Source of the DNA: Planotetraspora thailandica | Lineage (GTDB): Bacteria; Actinomycetota; Actinomycetes; Streptosporangiales; Streptosporangiaceae | Reading direction: 5' to 3' | NCBI RefSeq assembly: GCF_016863335.1 | Contig: NZ_BOOR01000056.1 | Coordinates: forward strand, 38,446-102,445 | Length of the DNA: 64,000 nucleotides | In this document: positions 32,385 to 40,652 of the stretch, one piece after another | Numbering within the stretch: position 1 is the first letter of the stretch | How the letters are laid out: each line of letters starts with the position of its first letter | Position numbers and translations under genes: made by a program | Notes under the pieces: model-generated | Database searches by the model: none | Told to the model about the DNA's origin: nothing | What the model saw: only the letters and a program-made list of their open reading frames with translations

Positions 32385-34049
32385 ATGAATCGAATGGCTA
32401 AGGTGGCCGCGGTCGCACTCGGCGTCGGCGCCGTGGGCATGTTCGCGGCGCCGGCCCAGGCCGCCGTCGCGACGGTCGACCCCTACTTCGATGTGTGGGA
32501 CGGCGCGTCAATCGGTACGAACCAGAACTTCGGCCTCCTGAGCGGTACGCCCCTGCTCGGAAGCGCGCTGCAGCGCAACTGCAACAACATCAGCAACGGT
32601 CCCATGCTCGGCACCGGTGTCGGCCTCAGCCTCAGCCTCAGCCTCGGCATCGGCATCGGCGGCGCAAACTGCGGAAACTCCATCAACACCGGCATGACCA
32701 CCGGAGATGCCGGTGGGAACGGTGCTTTCGCCGTTGCCTCTGGCGCTTCGGGCCTTGCTTTTGCGGGCGCTCCGGGCGTTGCTTTTGCGGGTGCCGATGG
32801 AGCCAGCGTTTCGGGCGCTGCGGGTGAGAGTGGCGCTTCGGGCGTTGCTTTTGCGGGTGCCGATGGAGCCAGCGTTTCGGGCGCTGCGGGTGAGAGCGGG
32901 GCTCCGGGCGTTGCTTTTGCGGGTGCCGATGGAACCAGCGTTTCGGGCGCTGCGGGTGAGAGTGGCGCTCCGGGCGTTGCTTCTGCGGGTGCCGATGGAA
33001 CCAGCGCCACCCTCACTTTCATACCCACCGGTGGTAAGCGCCCCAAGGGCGTCAACTTCAATGTCAGCGGCGGCAAGGGCGGCGGCGGCGGCGACGCGTC
33101 CGGCACGGCCTGTGCCTTCGCAGGCAACGGCGGCAACGGTGGCAAAGCCACCGGCGGCGACGCCGACAAGGGTGGCGCCGGTGGGATCGCCACCGGCTCC
33201 GGTGGCGCCGGTGGCGCCGGCGGCAGCGCCGCCGCCACCGGCGGCGCTGGCGGCGCTGGCGGTGCCGGCGGCTCCGGTGGCAACGGCGGCAACGCCAACG
33301 GCGGCACCGGCGGCAACGCCACCGGTGGCAACGGCAACTCCAGCGCCAACAACGCCAACGGCGGCACCGGCGGCGACTCCATGGGCAACACCGTCGGCGC
33401 CAGCGCCACCGGCACTGGCGGCAGCGTCCAGGCCGCCGCAGCCGGCTCCGGCCAGCAGGCCGGCAACGGCAATATAGGCATCGGCATTGCCTCCGCCTCC
33501 AGCGCCACCACCGTCGCCGCCACCGCCAGCGCCAACGGCGGCAGCGGCGACGCCAACATCAACGGCGGCAACGGCGGCGACGCCACCGGCGGCGCCGGCG
33601 GCCCCGGCGGCTTCTCCATCGGCGGCGCCGGCGGCAACGGCGGCTCCGGTGGCGACGGCGGCAGCGCCCTCGCCAGCGCCAACGGCGGCGCCGGCGGCGC
33701 CGGCGCCAGCGCCAATGGCGGCGACTCCACCGGTGGCAGCGCCAGCGCCAACGGCGGCAGCGGCAGCGCCTGCAACGGCAGTAGCAACATCGGCAACGGC
33801 GGAAGCGCCAATGGCGGCAATGGCGGCAACGTCATGCTCGTATTCAAGTGCCCCAAGGTTCACAAGAAGCCTTGTTGGGCCCCCACGACTACCAGGAGGA
33901 CCGTTCACGGATCGCGACGTACCGCTGGACCGTCTTGGGATGACACCCCGTCGGCTCCGCCGCTGAGGCGCAACCGGTCGACCACCGCGTTCACCACCAC
34001 GGTGGCTGCTAAGCCGGCGCGGGCATCTGATCCTCGGCCTGTCGGTTAA
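32385..34049 (+). CDS. Secreted glycine/alanine-rich repeat protein
   Basis: 554 residues. The signal peptide is MNRMAKVAAVALGVGAVGMF to PAQA-A. A short unique segment (DPYFDVWDGASIGTNQNFGL) precedes three 22-residue repeats (GVAFAGADGASVSGAAGESG) and then ~270 residues dominated by GG-N/A/S-GG runs resembling silk or PE_PGRS tails, although no PE domain is present. The last ~70 residues (after NVMLVFKCPKVHKKPCW) become basic and Pro/Arg/Thr-rich, a style break that could reflect a frameshift. It is probably an extracellular or wall-surface structural protein; the function is unknown. Confidence 0.7.
   Translation: MNRMAKVAAVALGVGAVGMFAAPAQAAVATVDPYFDVWDGASIGTNQNFGLLSGTPLLGSALQRNCNNISNGPMLGTGVGLSLSLSLGIGIGGANCGNSINTGMTTGDAGGNGAFAVASGASGLAFAGAPGVAFAGADGASVSGAAGESGASGVAFAGADGASVSGAAGESGAPGVAFAGADGTSVSGAAGESGAPGVASAGADGTSATLTFIPTGGKRPKGVNFNVSGGKGGGGGDASGTACAFAGNGGNGGKATGGDADKGGAGGIATGSGGAGGAGGSAAATGGAGGAGGAGGSGGNGGNANGGTGGNATGGNGNSSANNANGGTGGDSMGNTVGASATGTGGSVQAAAAGSGQQAGNGNIGIGIASASSATTVAATASANGGSGDANINGGNGGDATGGAGGPGGFSIGGAGGNGGSGGDGGSALASANGGAGGAGASANGGDSTGGSASANGGSGSACNGSSNIGNGGSANGGNGGNVMLVFKCPKVHKKPCWAPTTTRRTVHGSRRTAGPSWDDTPSAPPLRRNRSTTAFTTTVAAKPARASDPRPVG
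32775..33005 (+). repeat. 66-bp coding tandem repeat, three units plus a partial
   Basis: Units start at 32775, 32841 and 32907, with a partial fourth at 32973. They are nearly identical in DNA, differing at a few positions such as Ser/Pro and Ala/Thr codons. Each encodes 22 residues. Confidence 0.9.
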
Positions 34050-34067
34050 CCTCTGAGCTGCTCATTT

Positions 34068-34128
34068 GCCGCATTCGGCGATGATGGCCGCTATCCGCCA
34101 CAGCGGATAGCGGCCATCCGAATACGGC
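34068..34128. terminator. Very long hairpin after the glycine-rich gene
   Basis: An inner 16-bp perfect stem (GATGGCCGCTATCCGC with its complement, CACA loop, 34083-34118) is extended, across a 5-nt bulge, by an outer 10-bp arm with one mismatch (34068-34077 with 34119-34128). It lies about 20 nt past the stop codon. A terminator is the simplest reading, though its size is unusual. Confidence 0.7.
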
Positions 34129-34276
34129 ATGTCGCCGGGCAGCATGGTGGCCACCGTCTCATCTTCGGCTCGGGAAGAAGCCGGAGGGAGGCGGTGGCCG
34201 TGGCATTCATGCGGGCACACGTGTTGACGAGGGCTCCGAGGCCGCAGGGCCGCCGCAGGTCAGACGGGTGAGGGGG

Positions 34277-34531
34277 CTACGCGACTCCGGCTCGTGCCAG
34301 CCGGCGCATGACGAGCAGTCCGCCGATGCCGGGGATCAGCGCCAGGGCCTTGGTCCTTGCCCCCGCGTTCCGGTCGCGGGCGGTGGTGAGGACGACCAGC
34401 AGGTACGCGCAGCCGTGCAGCGGACCCACCAGCGAGGAGACCGCGGGCCAGTGCGCGGTCGCCAGGTTGGCCAGCAGCACGGCGAGGGAGATCAGTTCAA
34501 CGGAGGCCGCGGCCTGTAGGACACGTCGCAT
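34277..34531 (-). CDS. DUF3817-type small membrane protein
   Basis: 84 residues with three hydrophobic segments: VLQAAASVELISLAVLLANL, VGPLHGCAYLLVVLTTA and KALALIPGIGGLLVMRRL. The GPLHG motif is typical of DUF3817. The function is unknown. It follows the membrane protein at 34535 by 3 nt, so the two are co-transcribed. Confidence 0.83.
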   Translation of the reverse strand: MRRVLQAAASVELISLAVLLANLATAHWPAVSSLVGPLHGCAYLLVVLTTARDRNAGARTKALALIPGIGGLLVMRRLARAGVA

Positions 34532-34534
34532 CGC

Positions 34535-34996
34535 TCACACCCCCGTCGTGGAGCCGGGACGCACGATCATCAAGACGGTGACCACGGCCCACAGCAGGTT
34601 GAACACGCCGGTCGCCATGGCCAGCCGTACGGTGGCCTCGCGATCCACCGCGGCCGGCTCCGAACCGAGGGCGGCCAGTGCGGCGTCCTGCCGAGGCAGG
34701 ATGAACAGGGCGAGGACGGCGGCGGCGAGCGCGGTGAGCGCGATCGAAACGATCACCCAGGTGTCTCCGAGCACGTGGAGACTGTTCGCGGTGGCCAGCC
34801 CGAAGGCCGGTACGGCCAGGCCGACGGCGGAGTAGACGCGGCAGATGCGGTGCAGGGTGCGGACGGTGGCCACACCGCCGGTGCCCTCCTGCCCGGCGCG
34901 CCGGACGGCGGCCGGGAACATGCTGGCCGCGACGGCGACCGGCCCGATCGCCATGATGGCGGCCAGGACGTGGACGGCGAGGAGCACCTTCGTCAT
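34535..34996 (-). CDS. Four-helix membrane protein, DUF2269-like
   Basis: 153 residues, four transmembrane segments (VLLAVHVLAAIMAIGPVAVA, RVYSAVGLAVPAFGLA, WVIVSIALTALAAAVLALFI, VFNLLWAVVTVLMIV). A conserved His lies in the first helix (AVHVLAA), as in DUF2269 and related heme-copper-like small membrane proteins. No enzymatic role is known. It is the first gene of a two-gene unit with the DUF3817 protein, divergent from the GlxA-type regulator. Confidence 0.72.
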   Translation of the reverse strand: MTKVLLAVHVLAAIMAIGPVAVAASMFPAAVRRAGQEGTGGVATVRTLHRICRVYSAVGLAVPAFGLATANSLHVLGDTWVIVSIALTALAAAVLALFILPRQDAALAALGSEPAAVDREATVRLAMATGVFNLLWAVVTVLMIVRPGSTTGV

Positions 34997-35250
34997 GACG
35001 CGGCCCCTGACGTGCTCTCGTGCCTGGTATGTCCGTTCTGGTGCCGGACCAGGCCCCGACGTTCGTGGGCGGACTGCGCGTACATCGGCGAGATCTCCTT
35101 CTGGCTTCCTGGTGCCCGCCCAGGCTAGGGAGAGGGGAGCGCTCGCCCCAGTGGCTGGATCGCCAAATGCCAACGGATTCTCGCCAGGTCTCTGACGTGG
35201 GGTGACAGGCGTCAGAGCACAGGAACCGGGATGGCCGGATCACGTTTATT

Positions 35251-36222
35251 GTGGCCTTCGTGCACACGATCGCGATCCTCGCCCTGAATGACGTGGTGGC
35301 GTTCGACCTGTCGACGCCGATCGAGGTGTTCGGCCGCACCCGGCTGCCCGACGGGCGCAACCCGTACCGCATCCGGGTGTGCGGGCCCGAGCCGGAGGTG
35401 CGCAGCGCGGCGTTCACCGTCAAGGTGTCGTGGGGGCTGGAGGCGCTGGCCGAGGCCGAAACCATCATGGTGCCCGGCTGCTCGGAGCAGGCCGCGCCGC
35501 CTCCGCCGCATGTGCTCGAGGAACTCCGCCGGGCGGCCGCGCAGGGCACCCGGATCGCGTCGATCTGTAGCGGCGCCTTCATCCTGGCCGCCGCCGGTCT
35601 GCTCGACGGGCTGACCGCGACCACCCACTGGGTCGCCGCCGCCGAACTGGCCGAGCGGTTCCCGCTCGTGGACGTACGGCCGGACGTCCTGTACGTCGAC
35701 AGCGGGCAGATCCTCACCTCGGCGGGCGCCGCCGCCGGCATGGACCTGTGCCTCCACATGATCCGTAGCGACCACGGTTCCGCCGTGGCGGCCGACGCGG
35801 CCCGCCTGTCGGTCATGCCGTTGGAGCGCGAAGGCGGGCAGGCGCAGTTCATCGTGCACGAGCACCCGCCGGCGCCGCGCGGGTCGGTCATGGAGCCGGT
35901 GCTGGCTTGGATCGAGGACAATCTCGGCCACGACCTCACCCTGGAGGAGATGGCCGTCCGGTCAGGGATGAGCGAACGCACCTTCAGTCGCCGTTTCCGC
36001 GAGCAGACCGGCACGACCCCGCTGCAGTGGCTGCTGCGCGCCCGGGTGCGCCGTGCGCAGTACCTCCTGGAGAACACCGATCACGGCGTCGAGAGGATCG
36101 CCGCTCAGGCCGGATTCGGCTCGCCGGCCGCTTTCCGCGAACGTTTCAAGCGGGTTGTCGGAACGACCCCGCAGGCCTATCGCGCGTCCTTCGGCGGCCG
36201 GCGTCCGCTGCCCGCGGTGTGA
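35251..36222 (+). CDS. GlxA-family transcriptional regulator (DJ-1/PfpI plus AraC HTH)
   Basis: 323 residues from a GTG start (GTG at 35260 also possible). The N-terminal ~190 residues are a DJ-1/PfpI-like sensor (TIAILALNDVVAFDLSTPIE, TIMVPGC, IASICSGAFILAAAGLLDG) with a Cys at position 106 in the nucleophile elbow. The C-terminal ~100 residues are a double HTH of the AraC type (MAVRSGMSERTFSRRFREQT, and IAAQAGFGSPAAFRERFKRV). Relatives control nitrogen-compound or polyamine catabolism. The probable target is the divergent membrane-protein pair or a distant gene. Confidence 0.92.
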   Translation: MAFVHTIAILALNDVVAFDLSTPIEVFGRTRLPDGRNPYRIRVCGPEPEVRSAAFTVKVSWGLEALAEAETIMVPGCSEQAAPPPPHVLEELRRAAAQGTRIASICSGAFILAAAGLLDGLTATTHWVAAAELAERFPLVDVRPDVLYVDSGQILTSAGAAAGMDLCLHMIRSDHGSAVAADAARLSVMPLEREGGQAQFIVHEHPPAPRGSVMEPVLAWIEDNLGHDLTLEEMAVRSGMSERTFSRRFREQTGTTPLQWLLRARVRRAQYLLENTDHGVERIAAQAGFGSPAAFRERFKRVVGTTPQAYRASFGGRRPLPAV

Positions 36223-36241
36223 GCGTGCGGTTGAGTGCCGG

Positions 36242-36269
36242 CGGCCGCCGCCCGGGCGGGCGGCGGCCG
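36242..36269. terminator. 11-bp stem terminator
   Basis: CGGCCGCCGCC pairs with GGCGGCGGCCG around a CGGGCG loop, between the convergent GlxA-type and NLP genes. Confidence 0.78.
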
Positions 36270-36298
36270 TTGTCATGCGTTTCCCGATAGCGGGCCGG

Positions 36299-37117
36299 TC
36301 AGGCGTACGGATCGAACGGGATTCCGGCCGGCTTGGCCTTGGCGAGTTCCCCTTCGAACCAGCCGTTCCTGAGCCCGAACTGGGCGGCGCCGAAATCGGC
36401 GTTGACCAGCTTGTCACGGAAACCGGGCGGGTAATTGTCCCAACCGATCAGCGGCGGCCACTGCCACCATCCCTTGTGATTCTCCGGCTGCTCGCCGAAA
36501 TTGGCGAAACGGAAACAGTGGGTGCTGATGCCGTCCTTGTGGTAAACGATCAGCGGGTGTTTCCCGGTTTCGTCCCACGGGATGTCGTTTCGAGCGCGGA
36601 TGTTGTATTTGCCGTGGGCGGACGCCGCCACGTACATGCCCCATTCGCCCTGCACCCATACGACGACGTGCTCCCAGTCGTGCCGGTGACCGGCGCTTCC
36701 GGGGCCAAGGGCGGCCTGGTCCTTTTCGAAATAGAGCGCGTACATGTACGCGCACCATCCGTTGTTGCACTTGACGCGCGAATAGGCGTTGGTGTTGTCG
36801 AGGTCCCACGAGTCGCGGCAGTGGCCGTTCTCGGCTCCACCGAGCGCCAGGCCCGGGGCGATCGTCCCGTCACGCCCGATGGCCGGGGTGGGATAGCAAC
36901 CGTCGCCGTCGTAGTCGAAACCCGGCTCGTAAATGCGGTCGGGCCATGGGGCCGCCCAGTCGAGCGCGGGCGGCGGATCCGCGAAGGCCACGCCGGGAAA
37001 GACGACGACCATCGCAATGGCGGCCACGAATGCGCGGACGGCGAAAGACAATTTTCCGAATCGCCTTCTGACCGGTCGTACGGCGTCCGGCGACGCCCCG
37101 GATGACACTGGTCGCAT
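36299..37117 (-). CDS. Necrosis-inducing (NPP1/NLP) family secreted protein
   Basis: 272 residues; AGGAGG lies 5 nt before the ATG. A long signal peptide ends GVAFA-D. The NPP1 heptapeptide GHRHDWE is at residues 143-149, followed by HVVVW, with the early acidic cluster DGCYPTPAIG and late RFANFGEQPENHKGWWQWPP. In characterised NLPs this heptapeptide holds the Ca/Mg site needed for pore formation on plant glycosylinositol phosphorylceramide membranes. Two Cys pairs (GHCRDSW, KCNNGWC) favour a secreted fold. In soil actinomycetes the target could be plants or other eukaryotes; this is not shown here. Confidence 0.92.
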   Translation of the reverse strand: MRPVSSGASPDAVRPVRRRFGKLSFAVRAFVAAIAMVVVFPGVAFADPPPALDWAAPWPDRIYEPGFDYDGDGCYPTPAIGRDGTIAPGLALGGAENGHCRDSWDLDNTNAYSRVKCNNGWCAYMYALYFEKDQAALGPGSAGHRHDWEHVVVWVQGEWGMYVAASAHGKYNIRARNDIPWDETGKHPLIVYHKDGISTHCFRFANFGEQPENHKGWWQWPPLIGWDNYPPGFRDKLVNADFGAAQFGLRNGWFEGELAKAKPAGIPFDPYA

Positions 37118-37432
37118 CAAACCTCCTGATCGATTTCCTGGCATATCGAAACGGCTGCGGGCACCGGAGGCGACGGAATTATCTGTCTTGATCGAGGATC
37201 ACGGTAGGATCTTGACATCATTGAGTCAAGCCTGAAATAGGCGGAAGTTTAAGGACGCATGAACCTCTGGCGTCGGGAACATCCGCGTGCGCCCACGGGG
37301 GCGTATACGGCGAAAGGCGCGCGTCACGAAAGCGTGCGGTCACGCCCCGTCGCGGAATCGGAGAAGTGCGCGCTCATGCCGGGAGTTCGCGGACGCGTGC
37401 CGTACGGCCCGGCCGTGATGAGAGGCGACGCC
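37118..37432. other. Intergenic region without a supported gene
   Basis: About 315 nt. A short inverted repeat, CTTGAC (37211-37216) and GTCAAG (37225-37230), sits in a locally AT-richer stretch upstream of the NLP gene and could be a regulator site or promoter for it. Plus-strand frames here lack protein-like features. Confidence 0.45.
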
Positions 37433-38089
37433 TCACGCGGCTTCGGCGGAAACGGCCTTCTCGAACTCCGCCCGGAGCATTGACGCGCCGAACACGGGAC
37501 CGCCGGGTTCGAACAGGCGGCCCGCCCGCAGACCGTCCAGCTGGACGGCGTCGTAGCCGATGCGGTCCACGACCTCCGCCACGATGTCGACGGCCGCGGG
37601 GTCGTCGCCGGCGACGCCGAGCGCACGCCGATCGGGGGAACCCGCGGGCCGTCGTTCCTCTTCGAGCTCGTGGTAGCCCTTGTGGTTGAAGGTCTTGACG
37701 ATCGTCGAGCGGGCGAGGCGGCGCTGGACGATCTCGCTGCTGCCGTACCGGGGATCGTCGAACATGCCCTGGACGCCGTCGGTCGGCGGCCAGTAGTTCA
37801 TCGTGTCGACGACGAGCTTGCCGGCCACCGATGCCGGGTCGAACGTCGCGAACGCGTGGAGCGGGATCGCGAGCACCACGATGTCGGCGTCACGGACGGC
37901 GTCGGCGGCCCAGCGCGGTTCGGCTCCCGGCACGAGCACCTGGGTAATGAGGGCGATCTTCTGGGGGTCGCCCGAAGCGGAGATCGTCACGTGGTAGCCG
38001 GCGTCGATCGCGATCCGCGCGATCACCGGGCCGACGTGACCGGCGCCGAGCACGGCGATCCGGGGCGACGACATGGCCGGCTCAGTCAT
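37433..38089 (-). CDS. NADP/F420-reductase-like dinucleotide-binding protein
   Basis: 218 residues. The Rossmann motif is IAVLGAGHVGPVIARIAIDAGYHVTIS. DADIVVLAIPLHAF and KLVVDTMNYWPP match the NADPH-dependent F420 reductase / NADP oxidoreductase (coenzyme F420) family. VKTFNHKGYHELEEERRP and the C-terminal GGPVFGASMLRAEFEKAV are also family features. These enzymes transfer hydride between NADP and F420 or a related acceptor. Its ATG overlaps the end of the MarR gene by 8 bp, so both are on one transcript under the doubled operator at 38609. Confidence 0.87.
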   Translation of the reverse strand: MTEPAMSSPRIAVLGAGHVGPVIARIAIDAGYHVTISASGDPQKIALITQVLVPGAEPRWAADAVRDADIVVLAIPLHAFATFDPASVAGKLVVDTMNYWPPTDGVQGMFDDPRYGSSEIVQRRLARSTIVKTFNHKGYHELEEERRPAGSPDRRALGVAGDDPAAVDIVAEVVDRIGYDAVQLDGLRAGRLFEPGGPVFGASMLRAEFEKAVSAEAA

Positions 38090-38591
38090 GGAGGTCCTCT
38101 GCGGCGGGGTCGGGGTGGAGATGGTTCTGCAGGGCCGTCAGGATGCCGGCGAGAGCCTCGAACTGCTCGGGCGTCAGGGCGTCGGCGAAGTGCTTCTTGA
38201 TGGCGCGCGCGTGGGGCGCGGTGGCGCTTCGGAACATCCGGGCCCCGTCATCGGTGAGTGAGACCTCGGCGCCGCGGTTGTCCGTGGGGCACTCGTCGCG
38301 GCGGATGAGGTGGCGTCCCTCCATCCGCTTGAGGTGATGGGAGAGCCGGCTCCGCTCCCAGTCGATGGTCGCCGCCAGTTCCGATGAGCGCAGCCGCCTG
38401 TCCTCCGCCTCGCTCAGCGCGAGCAGCACGTGATAATCGGCTGGAGAAAGGCCGGAATCCCGCAGCAGCTCTGCCCCCAGGATTCGGCGAAGCTCGGCGG
38501 TCGTGTCGACCAGCGTTCGCCAGATCGCGAGCTCCTCCACCGACATCCGCCGCCGGGCCGCCGCGCTGGTGGCGGGGCCGCCGTCACTCAT
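38082..38591 (-). CDS. MarR-family transcriptional regulator
   Basis: 169 residues from ATG 38591. The winged helix is LSPADYHVLLALSEAEDRRL, ELAATIDWERSRLSHHLKRM and the wing LIRRDECPTDNRGAEVSLTD. Flanking helices form the usual dimer interface. MarR proteins are ligand-released repressors, often of oxidoreductases encoded beside them, which fits the F420-reductase-like gene that overlaps its 3' end. Two near-identical palindromic sites cover its own promoter. Confidence 0.92.
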   Translation of the reverse strand: MSDGGPATSAAARRRMSVEELAIWRTLVDTTAELRRILGAELLRDSGLSPADYHVLLALSEAEDRRLRSSELAATIDWERSRLSHHLKRMEGRHLIRRDECPTDNRGAEVSLTDDGARMFRSATAPHARAIKKHFADALTPEQFEALAGILTALQNHLHPDPAAEDLHD

Positions 38592-38608
38592 GATCCACAC
38601 CCCATCCG

Positions 38609-38650
38609 GTTGACGCTTCAATCATACGCGCATGGTTGACGTGTCAATCA
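38609..38650 (-). promoter_or_regulatory. MarR promoter with two operator copies
   Basis: GGTTGACGCTTCAATCA (38609-38625) and GGTTGACGTGTCAATCA (38634-38650) are direct repeats 25 bp apart, each with TTGA...TCAA dyad symmetry. On the minus strand a -35 TTGACA (38647-38642) and a -10 TATGAT (38626-38621), 15 bp apart, sit within them, so bound repressor would block polymerase. Confidence 0.7.
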
Positions 38651-38730
38651 AATGATCGGCCGGGGTCTACACGCATCGATGGCGGGCTGGTACCGTGACC
38701 GAGCATCAGTGTCGGACATCGGAGCGTGAC

Positions 38731-38760
38731 ATGGCAGGCGACGACGACATCTCCGGGTGA
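38731..38760 (+). CDS. Nine-residue leader peptide upstream of ABC-F gene
   Basis: ATG at 38731 has GGAG 6 nt upstream and encodes MAGDDDISG followed by TGA. The stop lies in the loop of a perfect 7-bp hairpin (CTCCGGG-TGAT-CCCGGAG, 38751-38768). Ribosome-stalling leaders of this kind control several known ABC-F resistance genes. Confidence 0.45.
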   Translation: MAGDDDISG

Positions 38761-38861
38761 TCCCGGAGCCCATGGCCATCGGTGACGCGCTTTTCGCGTA
38801 ACCGCCGTTTGGCGATGTCCTCGTTTCCTGATCATTTCGCCGGACGGCTTCGCCGTACCGG
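38751..38861 (+). promoter_or_regulatory. Leader hairpins, candidate attenuator of ABC-F gene
   Basis: Three stems in order: CTCCGGG/CCCGGAG (38751-38768), ACGCG-CTTTT-CGCGT (~38785-38799), and a bulged CCGGACGGC/GCCGTACCGG (38840-38861) just before the ABC-F ribosome binding site. The arrangement allows ribosome position on the short ORF to change downstream folding. Confidence 0.4.
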
Positions 38862-38881
38862 CCGAACGCGAGAGCGATTCG

Positions 38882-40516
<1,635 letters not shown>

Positions 40517-40652
40517 GGTCGCCGGCAGGCCCGGCGAGGGGATTTCATCCATGATGCTGCCCTTAACACCATTTTTCCCTCTATCGCCCGAAATCGGGGA
40601 ACGCTTATGCGTGAAAGCCGGCGGCGGCGCGACCTGAGGTGGTGCAGGCTCC

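Noticed and set aside
32144..32401. An 85-codon frame before the glycine-rich gene
   Set aside because: No ribosome site or recognisable features; it covers hairpins and overlaps the real start, so it is treated as leader.
32775..33005. Possible CRISPR-like array
   Set aside because: The 66-bp units are contiguous, without spacers, and in frame within a gene, so they are coding tandem repeats.
32483..33856. A long Pro/Leu-rich minus-strand frame opposite the glycine-rich gene
   Set aside because: Pro-Pro-Leu periodicity is the complement of GGC/GGT glycine codons; the plus strand has a signal peptide and start.
37259..37483. A 74-codon plus-strand frame in the NLP/F420-reductase gap
   Set aside because: No ribosome site, Arg-rich and antisense to the end of the reductase-like gene.
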